Positions 1 to 7,355 of a stretch of 13,388 nt of DNA are shown here, piece after piece. The translations under genes and the position numbers were made by a program. Source of the DNA: JBEVNX01 sp040507895 (GTDB taxonomy: Bacteria > Desulfobacterota > Binatia > JACPRU01); the NCBI GenBank assembly GCA_040507895.1, contig JBEVNX010000230.1, positions 1-13,388 of the forward strand. Reading direction: 5' to 3'. The notes beneath the pieces are model-generated. The model ran no database searches and was not told the DNA's origin. It saw only the letters and a list, made by a program, of their open reading frames with translations. Position 1 is the stretch's first letter. Every line of letters starts with the position of its first letter.

Positions 1-139
1 AAGTGATATTTACGGCGGCGACTGAATCAAGACCATACTCCCGTCTCAGTGAAGCGCTATCAACAAGCCTCTCGGCAGGAAGTTCTAGCTCTCGGCAGAC
101 GGCTTTGCGAATACGCTGCAATAGCGACTCATGGTTCAT
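1..139 (-). CDS. Acyl carrier protein, N-terminal part (cut by window edge)
   Basis: Reading the minus strand from ATG at 139-137 gives 46 residues that continue past the window edge. They begin MNHESLLQRIRKAV and contain GLDSVAAVNI, the helix-2 motif of acyl carrier proteins; Ser39 is the expected 4'-phosphopantetheine attachment site. ACPs are small cytosolic proteins of about 80-90 residues that carry acyl chains as thioesters between enzymes. The start lies inside the upstream ketosynthase gene, whose TGA is at 131-129, so the two overlap by 11 bases and are probably translationally coupled. The partner ketosynthase suggests a dedicated carrier for a special acyl or polyketide chain rather than the housekeeping AcpP, but the product cannot be read from here. 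G+C in the first 120 bases is about 52%, clearly below the genes to the right. Family call is firm; pathway unknown. Confidence 0.85.
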   Translation of the reverse strand, partial: MNHESLLQRIRKAVCRELELPAERLVDSASLRREYGLDSVAAVNIT

Positions 140-1433
140 AGCGTTTCACCACTAGCACCGCATTCCTCGACCCAAACCCGAAGGTCGGGGACACTGCGAC
201 CCGCACCGTTGCGCAGCGCGCTTCCTCGGGAACGAGATCGAAACCGCCTACACGATCCGTAATACCGAGGTTCGTTGTCGGGGCTATCGTGGACGTCTGG
301 ATCGTGAGCGCGCAGGCGACGAGCTGCAGAGCCCCCGCGGCGCCCATTGTATGACCCGTCATGGACTTGATCGCGCTGATAGGGACACGCGGCACGCCCT
401 CCCCGAAAACGCTTCGGATGACGTCCAGCTCGACGGGATCGTTCGCGCGAGATCCGACAGCATGCGCGCTCACGTATTCGACCGCCTCCGGCCCAACGCC
501 CGCCTGCTCAAGCGCCATCCGAACCGCTCGGATTCCCTCCTCACCGGACGGGAGCGGGGAGAACGGATGGAAGGCGTCCGACGTGGCGGTGTAGCTTGCG
601 ATCTCGACGATGGGTCTCGCGCCGCGTGCCGCCGCCGCCTCCTCGGACTCGACGACGCAGCTCGCCGCGCCCTCGCTCAGTACGAATCCGTCGCGATCCT
701 CGGCAAACGGCCGGGACGCTCGTTCGGGGTTGTCATTGCTGCGCGACATGATGCCGAGTCTGTCGAACGCAGCGAACAGGATCGGAGTCAGTGGAGCCTC
801 GGTTCCACCGATGATCGCCCGGTCGATTATTCCCGCGCGGATTTGCAGTAACGCCATCCCGATCGAGTCGGTAGACGAGGTGCATGCGGTTGAGGCGCAG
901 ATAGCAGGCCCGCGGATGCCGAGCGAGATCCCGACCTGCGTGGCCACGACCCCTGTGTAGGATAGCGCAGGAAAAAACGGATGGACCTTGCGAATCCCTT
1001 TCTCCAGGAAGACCGCATGGTTCTCCGCCTGATACGCCATCGGTCCCACAGAGGAGCCCATAAACACGCCGATGCGCGAGGTATCGACTCCCTTCAACGC
1101 CAGCCTGGCGTCATCGATAGCCATCCTTGCCGACGCGAGCGCGAAATGGACGCAACGGGCGCCGCCCGAGATTTCCCGTTGTGAAAGGAAATCAGACGCC
1201 TGGAAATCCCGTACCTCCCCGGCAATCTTGGTGCCGTAAGGCGTCGGGTCGAAGGCGGTCAACGGGCCGATCGCCGACCGTCCAGAGACCAAACCATTCC
1301 AGAATCGATCCACACCGGCCCCGAACGGCGTGACACAGCCCATGCCGGTAATGAGTACCTTCGGGTGCCCGCTCGTTCGGAGCGTATCGACAGATTTGTA
1401 CGCTTCGGCCTCTCGATCGGTTGTATTCGCCAT
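129..1433 (-). CDS. Beta-ketoacyl-ACP synthase, FabF-like (KAS II type)
   Basis: A 434-residue thiolase-fold condensing enzyme that joins an acyl primer to malonyl-ACP by decarboxylative Claisen condensation. Visible signatures: nucleophile Cys184 in ASTACTSS, catalytic histidines His324 (SAHAVGSRAND) and His361 with Lys356 in KSMTGHTMGAAG, and the C-terminal FGFG loop. The nucleophile context (TACTSS) differs from the TACATS of housekeeping FabF, and the first His loop reads AHAVG instead of AHGTS, so it is a divergent, probably pathway-specific synthase. VLITGMG begins at residue 26, giving about 20 more N-terminal residues than E. coli FabF; no other in-frame start fits and no clear Shine-Dalgarno precedes ATG 1433. 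It overlaps a downstream ACP by 11 bases. Sampled G+C is roughly 52-68%, lower than neighbouring genes. It could belong to a polyketide, aryl-polyene-like or modified fatty acid locus left of the window. Confidence 0.93.
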   Translation of the reverse strand: MANTTDREAEAYKSVDTLRTSGHPKVLITGMGCVTPFGAGVDRFWNGLVSGRSAIGPLTAFDPTPYGTKIAGEVRDFQASDFLSQREISGGARCVHFALASARMAIDDARLALKGVDTSRIGVFMGSSVGPMAYQAENHAVFLEKGIRKVHPFFPALSYTGVVATQVGISLGIRGPAICASTACTSSTDSIGMALLQIRAGIIDRAIIGGTEAPLTPILFAAFDRLGIMSRSNDNPERASRPFAEDRDGFVLSEGAASCVVESEEAAAARGARPIVEIASYTATSDAFHPFSPLPSGEEGIRAVRMALEQAGVGPEAVEYVSAHAVGSRANDPVELDVIRSVFGEGVPRVPISAIKSMTGHTMGAAGALQLVACALTIQTSTIAPTTNLGITDRVGGFDLVPEEARCATVRVAVSPTFGFGSRNAVLVVKRYEP

Positions 1434-1580
1434 CGGCTTGGGCGATTATTCCCGTGTGTCGCGCTTTTGACGCTTTACCCCTTAGTCTCGACCCAGTGCC
1501 GCCTTTAAGTCAAGGGAACAGGCGGTCTTAGCGCGACAGAGTTTTAAAGCTGCAACCGGGGTGGGGGGAGGAGGTCACGA
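1434..1580. promoter_or_regulatory. Divergent intergenic region between ketosynthase and receiver-kinase genes
   Basis: This 147-base gap must hold promoters for both divergent genes. On the plus strand the only clear element is the strong Shine-Dalgarno at 1569-1574. A TTGACG at 1467-1472 (plus) and a TTGACT in the reverse complement around 1516-1521 resemble -35 boxes, but neither has a convincing -10 at 16-18 bases. No long inverted repeat or terminator was seen. Promoter positions are therefore left unassigned; only the divergent arrangement is certain. Confidence 0.4.
1569..1574 (+). promoter_or_regulatory. Strong ribosome binding site that fixes a CTG start
   Basis: AGGAGG, inside a longer purine run (1561-1574), lies 6 bases before CTG at 1581. 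The only other in-frame start below the TAA at 1545 is TTG at 1590, which would be 15 bases away and would cut into the first receiver beta strand. Spacing and protein alignment both favour CTG 1581. Confidence 0.65.
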
Positions 1581-2699
1581 CTGAAGGTATTGGTCGTAGA
1601 AGACAATCGGCGTCACGCGGAGCTGATCTCCGATGAGCTGCAAGATAGCGGAGTCGCCGCCGAGGTCGATTGGGTAGAAACCGGGGCGGAGGCGCTCGAG
1701 AAGCTGAGCGGCCCTCCCCTGGACCTCATCGTCCTCGATTACCGCCTCCCCGACACGGACGGGATCGAGCTGATGAAGGTCTTCCGTGCACGCGCGCTCG
1801 ATATTCCTGTGATCTTCGTAACCACGGCCGACTCGGTGCAGCTCGCCGTGGAGGCCATGAAGCTCGGCGCTGAAGACTTCGTACAGAAGCAGGAGGGCTA
1901 TCTCGCGATCCTGCCGTTGGTGGTCCGCGAGGCCCTCGAGCGTCAGCGACTGCGGCAGGACAAGACTCGCCTCGAAGGCGAGCTTCGACAGGCCGAGCGC
2001 CTGGCGTCGCGCGGCATCCACGCGGGCGGCCGCCCGCACAACAACAACAACCGCCTCACCGCGTTGAAGACGTTTTTAGACCTCATCCCGCAGCGCTTCG
2101 ACGACCCCTATTTTCGCGATCAGTTTCTGAAGACCTGCCAGATGGATCTCGAGAAGATTGCGCTGCTCGTGCACGAGCTTACGCGCTACGCCTTCACCGA
2201 GGGCGCCAATCGCGTCGTGCAACCGTTGACCGAGCTCATCATGCGGGCGGTAGGGCACCTCGACGACGAGATCCACCGCAAGCAGCTGCGGATTCGGACC
2301 GACTTCTCCGAGGTGCCGCAGCTGCCGCTCGATCCGGAGGGAGTGAAGCAGCTGTTCATCAACCTCCTCAAAAACGCCATCCAGGCGAGCCCGGTCGGGA
2401 GTGAGATCGTGATCAGCTTGGCCGTGGAAGACCATGGCGAGCGGGAGGTGGTGGCCAGCGTGCGCGACCATGGCCCCGGGCTCCCTCCCGAGATGCGCGA
2501 TCGCATCTTCGACCCCTTCTTCACCACCAAGGATCACGGCCTGGGCATTGGGCTTTACCTCTGTCACAAAATCGCCAGCCTGCATCGCGGACGAATCGAG
2601 GCGGGCGATTCCGCAGGAGGCGGAGCCGAGTTCCGGGTCTGCCTGCCGATCGATCCGCCCGAGGAGGGCGTGCCCCCCTCCCCCGAGGTCGGCTCCTGA
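1581..2699 (+). CDS. Receiver domain-histidine kinase hybrid with degenerate H-box
   Basis: About 372 residues from CTG 1581 (TTG at 1590 would drop the first three). Residues 1-120 are a response-regulator receiver: LKVLVVEDN at the N-terminus, phospho-acceptor Asp53 in VLDYRLPDTDG, Thr81/82, Lys103. A linker helix (about 120-145) leads to a dimerisation helix, then a HATPase: N-box NLLKNAIQA (Asn265), G1 DHGPG (296-300), FDPFFTTK and GLGIGLYL. It should be a cytosolic signalling protein; no membrane segment is seen. The oddity is the H-box: where relatives read roughly AHEINNPLTALK, this one has PHNNNNRLTALK. His153 is kept, but the acidic residue after it, the following hydrophobic residue and the Pro are lost, and nearby hydrophobic positions have become R, H, R and P. 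Autokinase activity is therefore doubtful. It lies divergent to the ketosynthase gene and 58 bases before apbC. Confidence 0.88.
   Translation: MKVLVVEDNRRHAELISDELQDSGVAAEVDWVETGAEALEKLSGPPLDLIVLDYRLPDTDGIELMKVFRARALDIPVIFVTTADSVQLAVEAMKLGAEDFVQKQEGYLAILPLVVREALERQRLRQDKTRLEGELRQAERLASRGIHAGGRPHNNNNRLTALKTFLDLIPQRFDDPYFRDQFLKTCQMDLEKIALLVHELTRYAFTEGANRVVQPLTELIMRAVGHLDDEIHRKQLRIRTDFSEVPQLPLDPEGVKQLFINLLKNAIQASPVGSEIVISLAVEDHGEREVVASVRDHGPGLPPEMRDRIFDPFFTTKDHGLGIGLYLCHKIASLHRGRIEAGDSAGGGAEFRVCLPIDPPEEGVPPSPEVGS
2022..2051. repeat. 16-bp perfect GC palindrome followed by a short AAC triplet repeat
   Basis: GCGGGCGGCCGCCCGC at 2022-2037 is a perfect palindrome. Directly after it, 2040-2051 is four copies of AAC. 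Together they encode the aberrant H-box segment of the receiver-kinase (GGRPHNNNN). Both kinds of sequence are prone to replication slippage and to sequencing or assembly error. Confidence 0.85.
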
Positions 2700-2757
2700 C
2701 GCCTGAGCCGCTCGCGGGCTTGAAGGGCCCGGAGGCGCGGGATAGCTGTGCGGTGCG

Positions 2758-3828
2758 ATGCCGACGCCCCAAGAGATCCTCGCCCTGTTGCGTCGCGTCG
2801 CGTATCCCGGTCTCAGCCGGGACATCGTCGACTTCGGCTTCGTCAAGGACATAGAGATCGGCAGTCGCGGGGTGACGATCACCCTCGCGCCCACCACCGA
2901 CAACGAGGAGGTCCTCGGCGAGATCCGACGCCGTGCGGTCGAGGTCGTACAAGGGCTTGGCGTGCCGGTGGTGGAGATCGTCGTCGAGCCCCGGCCGCGT
3001 GCCACCCTTGCCGCCGTGCGGCCAAAGCCCAAGGTCGGCGACGTCAAGCGGATCCTCGCCGTGGCGAGCGGCAAGGGGGGCGTCGGAAAGTCGACGGTGG
3101 CAGTGAATCTAGCCCTCTCTCTGCGGCAACTCGGCCGCGAGGTCGGCCTACTCGATGCCGACGTGTACGGTCCGAGCGTGCCCGTGATGCTCGGTCTTTC
3201 CGAGCGGCCCCGAGCCGACGAGGAGCGGCGGATCGAACCGATCGAGCGCCACGGTTTGCGCGCGATCTCCATGGGGCTCTTCGTCGAGGAGGCGAAGCCG
3301 ATCATCTGGCGGGGACCGATGATCACCAAGCTGCTCGTCGAGTTCGTGCGCAACGTCCTATGGGGAGACCTGGACTACCTCGTGATCGACATGCCCCCCG
3401 GCACGGGGGACGCTCAGCTCACCATCTGCCAGCAAGTGCCCCTTTCCGGAGGCGTCATCGTGACCACGCCCCAGGAGGTCGCTCTTCTCGACGTCAAGCG
3501 CGGCGTGACGATGTTCCGTGAAGTCGACGTGCCGGTCCTCGGAGTGGTCGAGAACATGAGCTACCACGTCTGCCGCAAGTGCGGCGCCAAGCACGATCTC
3601 TTCGGCAGCGGGGGCGGCGAGCGCATGGCGCAGCGCTTCGGGATCCCGTTCCTCGGGGCTCTGCCGCTGGTACGCGAGGTGCGTGAAAGCGGGGATCGCG
3701 GCGTACCGATCGTGGTCGCCGAACCGCAGCACCCGCTCGCGCAAGCGTTCCTCGACATCGCCCGGCGCGTCGAGGCGCAGATTCAGCGCGGTGGGGCGCC
3801 CGGCGCCCGAGCTCCGCTTCCGCAGTAG
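2758..3828 (+). CDS. apbC: Mrp/NBP35-type iron-sulfur cluster carrier ATPase (ApbC)
   Basis: This 356-residue protein is a cytosolic P-loop ATPase that holds a [4Fe-4S] cluster at a dimer interface and delivers it to target enzymes. Residues 1-80 form a MIP18/DUF59 domain (GLSRDIVDFGFVKDI). The deviant Walker A GKGGVGKST is at 105-113, LLDADVYGPSVP follows, and the switch region IDMPPGTGD is present. The cluster ligands are Cys272 and Cys275 in CRKC. Length and domain order are normal for the family. ATG 2758 is chosen because the DUF59 alignment starts there and a TAG lies in frame at 2743; the nearest GGAGG (2731-2735) is 22 bases away, so no useful Shine-Dalgarno is present. It may be read from the kinase promoter, as only a weak 5-bp hairpin (2715-2731) lies between them. 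The downstream gene is on the opposite strand. Confidence 0.95.
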   Translation: MPTPQEILALLRRVAYPGLSRDIVDFGFVKDIEIGSRGVTITLAPTTDNEEVLGEIRRRAVEVVQGLGVPVVEIVVEPRPRATLAAVRPKPKVGDVKRILAVASGKGGVGKSTVAVNLALSLRQLGREVGLLDADVYGPSVPVMLGLSERPRADEERRIEPIERHGLRAISMGLFVEEAKPIIWRGPMITKLLVEFVRNVLWGDLDYLVIDMPPGTGDAQLTICQQVPLSGGVIVTTPQEVALLDVKRGVTMFREVDVPVLGVVENMSYHVCRKCGAKHDLFGSGGGERMAQRFGIPFLGALPLVREVRESGDRGVPIVVAEPQHPLAQAFLDIARRVEAQIQRGGAPGARAPLPQ

Positions 3829-3914
3829 GTCGGTGTCGCCCCCGACGGTCGGGTGAGCACGACCGCCTCCCGTTCGGCCGATCGAACCGCCCGGCGACGA
3901 ACGCCAGCGCGGCG

Positions 3915-4202
3915 TCACATCATCAAAAGCGGCAACAGCGCCGATCCCACCGTCACCGCGAGATAGCCGATCGCCATGAGGAAGCCGGCCGTCTTTTGCG
4001 ATCCAGACTCCGACCCTTCCTCGTCGAAGGCACCATCGTCGCTCTCGACCACTTCTTCCTTGTCGACGTCGTCTGCGGTCTGAACGGTCTCCTCGGCGGG
4101 GTCGTCCTCTCGAGCCATCTGCGACGAGCAGCTCGTGCCGATCGAAATCGTCGATAGCGAGAACAGAAGCAGGAGAAGAGCTACCTTGTGTTTGCCGCTC
4201 AC
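3915..4202 (-). CDS. Hypothetical small acidic protein with signal/lipobox-like N-terminus and C-terminal membrane segment
   Basis: A 95-residue ORF starting at GTG 4202, the first start after an in-frame TAG. I do not recognise a family. Residues 7-24 form a hydrophobic signal-like stretch ending GTSC at Cys25, a poor but possible lipobox. Residues 31-66 are strongly acidic (17 Asp/Glu, 2 basic). Residues 72-94 are a second hydrophobic segment rich in Gly/Ala/Leu that could span a membrane. The layout, two hydrophobic ends around an acidic linker, is unlikely to arise by chance in an antisense shadow, and no other gene occupies this stretch. It faces apbC tail to tail and is divergent from priA with 58 bases between them. 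Ribosome binding is weak (AGAAGA before GTG). Real gene likely; function unknown. Confidence 0.6.
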   Translation of the reverse strand: MSGKHKVALLLLLFSLSTISIGTSCSSQMAREDDPAEETVQTADDVDKEEVVESDDGAFDEEGSESGSQKTAGFLMAIGYLAVTVGSALLPLLMM

Positions 4203-4260
4203 GTGCGTCTTCTAGCAGCATGCAACCAAGAACGTCGAAAGCGCAAGGGCCCGCCACCGC

Positions 4261-6741
4261 GTGAGTGTCGTCGGCACCGTCGGCACCGAGCCGACCGCAA
4301 TCGCGCGCGTGGCTGTGATTCCGCCGATCACCGGGAGCGAGCTGCTTGCCTACGTGCTTCCGCCTTCCCTCGCGGCGCGCGTACGCGAGGGGATGCGCGT
4401 GCTCGTGCCCCTCGGCGGCCGGCAGGTGACGGGCATCGTGCTCGAGCTCGGCGGCCAGCCGCCGAGGGTCCGGCTCCGCGAAGTGCTCGACGTGCTCGAT
4501 GAGGAACCGCTGCTCTCGCGAGAGCTCCTCGATCTCTGCAGGTTCGCATCGAGCTACTACATGGCGACGCTCGGCGACGTGCTGTCGACCGCCGTGCTCG
4601 CCGGGCTCCGGGCCGAGAGCCACCGCACCGTCCGGCTGGTGACGGCGCCGGCCGAAGACGAGCTCGTCGCCCTCGGCAAAACAGAGCGCGACATTCTGCG
4701 CCGCCTGCGCCCCCAGCACCCGGTTCGCGTTGGAGCGCTCGCTCGCGCAGCGCGCGCGTCCCGCTTCTACGACGCGCTGCGATCGCTCGCGGCGGCGGGA
4801 TGGATCACCGTCGACGAGCGTGGAGCGCGCTCCGCGGCCAGCGTCCGCTACGAGACCTTGTGGCGGCTCGGGCGCGTCGCCTCGAGCGAGGAGCGAGCAC
4901 GGCTCGAGAACCGGGCGCCCGTGCAGTGGCGGGCCCTCGAGCGCGTGGCGAGCGCCGGCCAACAAGGCTTTCGCGCCGGCGACATCGGCGAGGACGTGAG
5001 GCTTTCGTCGCTGCGAGCGCTCGCCCTCCGCGGGCTCGTGCGAGCGGAGCGCGTGGAGGTGTACCGGCAGGTCACTCCCGCATCCGGCGTCGTACGGCCT
5101 CCTTTCACGCCCAACGCGGAGCAGCAGCGTGCGATCGACGCGATCAGCGCCACGGTCGCCGAGCGACGCTTCCAAACGTTTCTTCTCCAAGGCGTGACGG
5201 GCAGCGGCAAGACCGAAGTCTACCTCCAAGCCGCCGCCCAGGCGCTCGCTGCCGGGCGCGGGGCGCTCATCCTCGTGCCCGAGATCGCGCTCACGCACGA
5301 CCTGGTCGAGCGGGTATGTGCACGCTTCGGAGCGGACGTGGCCGTTCTGCACAGCGGCCTCTCCGACGGCGAGCGCTTCGACGAGTGGCGCCGGCTCGCG
5401 CGGCGCCATGCGCGCATCGCAGTCGGTGTCCGCTCCGCCGTGTTCGCACCCCTTCCGGGGCTCGGGCTCATCGTCGTCGACGAGGAGCACGATGCCTCCT
5501 ACAAACAGGAGGAAGGACTGCGCTACAACGCCCGAGACCTGGCGATCGTGCGAGCGCGCGATTGCCACTGTCCCGCCGTGCTCGGCTCGGCGACGCCATC
5601 GATCGAAAGCCATCACAACGCGCAGAGCGGCCGCTATCGCCTGCTCGAGCTCTACGAGCGCGTCGAGCGCCGCCCTCTGCCGCAGATCGAGCTCGTGGAT
5701 CTCAAAACGGAGCGACCGCAAGGAAAGCCGCCGGTCTTCGCACCTCGTGTCGCGGAGGCGATCCGCGCCAACTTCGCGGCCGGCGCGCAGACCCTGCTGT
5801 TCCTCAATCGGCGCGGCTACGCGCACTACTTGCAGTGCACCCTCTGCGGGCACGTCATGGGGTGCCCGAACTGCAGCGTGACGCTGACGTTCCATTTGCG
5901 CTCCCGCCGCGTACGCTGCCACCACTGTGACCACTCGCTGCCGGCGCCGGACCTTTGCCCGCAATGCTCCAGCCCGCATCTGCGCGACTTCGGCATCGGA
6001 ACCGAGCAGGTCGAGGCGGTGGTTCGGGAGCTCGTCCCGCAGGCTCGGGTCGCGCGTATGGACCGAGACACGATGGCCCGCAAGGGAGCGCTCCAGACGC
6101 TCCTGCGCGATTGGAACGCCGGACGCCTCGACGTGCTCGTCGGCACGCAGATGGTGACCAAGGGTCACGACGTGCCGGGGGTGACGCTCGTGGGCGTGGT
6201 CGCTCCCGACCAGACCCTCAACTTTCCCGACTTCCGCGCCGCCGAACGCACGTTCCAGCTGTTGACGCAGGTGGCGGGACGCGCGGGGCGGGGCGACCAG
6301 CCTGGCCGCGTTCTCGTGCAGACCTACCGACCGACTCACTACGCGGTACGGTTCGCGGTGGCGCACGACTTTGCCGGCTTCGCGGCCGAAGAGCTCCGCT
6401 ACCGCGCGGCGCTCGGCTATCCACCCTACTCCAGGCTCGCGAATCTGCGCTTCGACGGACTCGACGCCGCTCGCGTGGAAGAGGACGCTCGCCGCGCCGC
6501 CGAGAGCCTCCGCAACCGGAACGAAGCACTGCCGCGAGTCCGGCGCGCACGCATCCTGGGTCCCGCCCCCGCCCCCATCGAGCGCTTGCGCGGCCGCTTC
6601 CGCTGGCAGATCCTCGTCAAGGCGAGGAGCACGAGCGATCTACGGGCGCTGCTCCACCCCGTCGTCGACGCCGGAGACCGGCGCGCGCGCGACGGCGGAG
6701 TGCGGCTGCTCGTCGACGTCGATCCCTACGGGATGCTTTGA
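4261..6741 (+). CDS. priA: Primosomal protein N', replication restart 3'-5' DNA helicase
   Basis: An 826-residue PriA, the superfamily 2 helicase that recognises abandoned replication forks and reloads the replicative helicase. An N-terminal 3'-DNA-binding domain starts around VAVIPPITGSELLAYVLP. Walker A GVTGSGKT is at 311-318 and the Walker B DEEH box at 407-410; SATPSIES and the aromatic-rich YKQEEGLRYNARDLA loop follow. Eight cysteines for two zinc ions lie at 526, 529, 535, 538, 553, 556, 566 and 569. The helicase C motifs GTQMVTKGHD and QVAGRAGRG complete the core. Nothing essential is missing. GTG 4261 gives about ten residues more than E. coli PriA; GTG 4309 is an alternative that would trim the first strand. 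The stop (TGA 6739-6741) abuts the def region, so priA probably heads the priA-def-fmt-rpe run. Confidence 0.96.
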   Translation: MSVVGTVGTEPTAIARVAVIPPITGSELLAYVLPPSLAARVREGMRVLVPLGGRQVTGIVLELGGQPPRVRLREVLDVLDEEPLLSRELLDLCRFASSYYMATLGDVLSTAVLAGLRAESHRTVRLVTAPAEDELVALGKTERDILRRLRPQHPVRVGALARAARASRFYDALRSLAAAGWITVDERGARSAASVRYETLWRLGRVASSEERARLENRAPVQWRALERVASAGQQGFRAGDIGEDVRLSSLRALALRGLVRAERVEVYRQVTPASGVVRPPFTPNAEQQRAIDAISATVAERRFQTFLLQGVTGSGKTEVYLQAAAQALAAGRGALILVPEIALTHDLVERVCARFGADVAVLHSGLSDGERFDEWRRLARRHARIAVGVRSAVFAPLPGLGLIVVDEEHDASYKQEEGLRYNARDLAIVRARDCHCPAVLGSATPSIESHHNAQSGRYRLLELYERVERRPLPQIELVDLKTERPQGKPPVFAPRVAEAIRANFAAGAQTLLFLNRRGYAHYLQCTLCGHVMGCPNCSVTLTFHLRSRRVRCHHCDHSLPAPDLCPQCSSPHLRDFGIGTEQVEAVVRELVPQARVARMDRDTMARKGALQTLLRDWNAGRLDVLVGTQMVTKGHDVPGVTLVGVVAPDQTLNFPDFRAAERTFQLLTQVAGRAGRGDQPGRVLVQTYRPTHYAVRFAVAHDFAGFAAEELRYRAALGYPPYSRLANLRFDGLDAARVEEDARRAAESLRNRNEALPRVRRARILGPAPAPIERLRGRFRWQILVKARSTSDLRALLHPVVDAGDRRARDGGVRLLVDVDPYGML

Positions 6742-6774
6742 TTGCCCACGGAAAGACGCTACTTTCGACCGCCG

Positions 6775-7332
6775 ATGCAGCACATCTACAGGTATCCCGA
6801 CGAGGTGTTGAAGCGCGTGGCCGAGCCCGTGCGCACCATCGACGGCAAACTCGTCGCCTTCTTCGACGAGATGGCGACCACCATGTACGCGGCGCCGGGG
6901 GTGGGGCTCGCCGCGCCGCAGGTGGGGCTCAGTGAGCGCGCGATCGTGCTCGACTGCGACTCGCCCGAAGAGCGGGCCGAGCATCGAGGCCGGGGACTGT
7001 TGAAGCTCGTCAACCCCGAGATCCTCGCCGCGGAGGGCTCGCTCGTGTGGGAAGAGGGATGCCTGTCGGTGGTCGACTTCACCGCCGAGGTGAGGCGAGC
7101 GGCTCGCGTCCTCGTCCGCGCCTTCACCCCCGAGGAGAAGGAAGTCCGCATCGAGGCCGAGGGCCTCCTCGCGGTTGCGCTCCAGCACGAGATCGATCAT
7201 CTCGAAGGCAAGCTCTTCATCGATCGCATCAGCCGGCTGAAGCGCGATCTCTACAAGCGGAAGATCAAGAAGGTCCTGCGCGAAGGACGGTTCGAGGAAG
7301 AAGCGGCGAAGAGCCCCGTGCTTCACATCTGA
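6775..7332 (+). CDS. def: Peptide deformylase
   Basis: 185 residues. The enzyme removes the formyl group from the N-terminal Met of nascent chains, using a metal (usually Fe2+) held by one Cys and two His. All three family motifs are intact: GVGLAAPQ (42-49), EGCLS with ligand Cys96 (94-98) and HEIDH with His138, Glu139 and His142 (138-142). A basic C-terminal helix (SRLKRDLYKRKIKK) follows, as in many delta-type homologues. ATG 6775 places YRYPDEVLKRVAEPV where the family begins; a TTG directly after the priA stop (6742) is in frame but would add 11 unconserved residues. Neither has a clear Shine-Dalgarno. The gene lies between priA and fmt, the usual companion that adds the formyl group Def removes. 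Confidence 0.95.
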   Translation: MQHIYRYPDEVLKRVAEPVRTIDGKLVAFFDEMATTMYAAPGVGLAAPQVGLSERAIVLDCDSPEERAEHRGRGLLKLVNPEILAAEGSLVWEEGCLSVVDFTAEVRRAARVLVRAFTPEEKEVRIEAEGLLAVALQHEIDHLEGKLFIDRISRLKRDLYKRKIKKVLREGRFEEEAAKSPVLHI

Positions 7333-7355
7333 GCACGCCGCCCGCCGACGCGACC

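Noticed and set aside
1467..1495. TTGACG as a -35 box for the receiver-kinase
   Set aside because: No recognisable -10 at 16-18 bases (ACCCAG region).
2076..3353. 425-codon minus-strand frame across the kinase and apbC
   Set aside because: Crosses two real plus-strand genes and their gap; low-complexity Ser/Arg/Thr content, no motif.
3840..3890. Small palindromes after apbC (CCCGAC/GTCGGG and GTTCG/CGAAC) as a terminator
   Set aside because: Stems of about 5 bp and no T-run; common by chance in GC-rich DNA.
3358..6366. 1002-codon open frame on the minus strand across apbC and priA
   Set aside because: Antisense to two well-conserved genes; composition is Arg/His/Asp-rich as expected for a GC-rich shadow and no family is recognisable.
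6742..6774. TTG start for def directly after the priA stop
   Set aside because: Adds 11 residues not shared with deformylases; ATG 6775 fits the family start.
7047..7355. Longer fmt open frame starting inside def
   Set aside because: The upstream 103 codons overlap conserved def in another frame; GTG 7356 matches the Fmt N-terminus.
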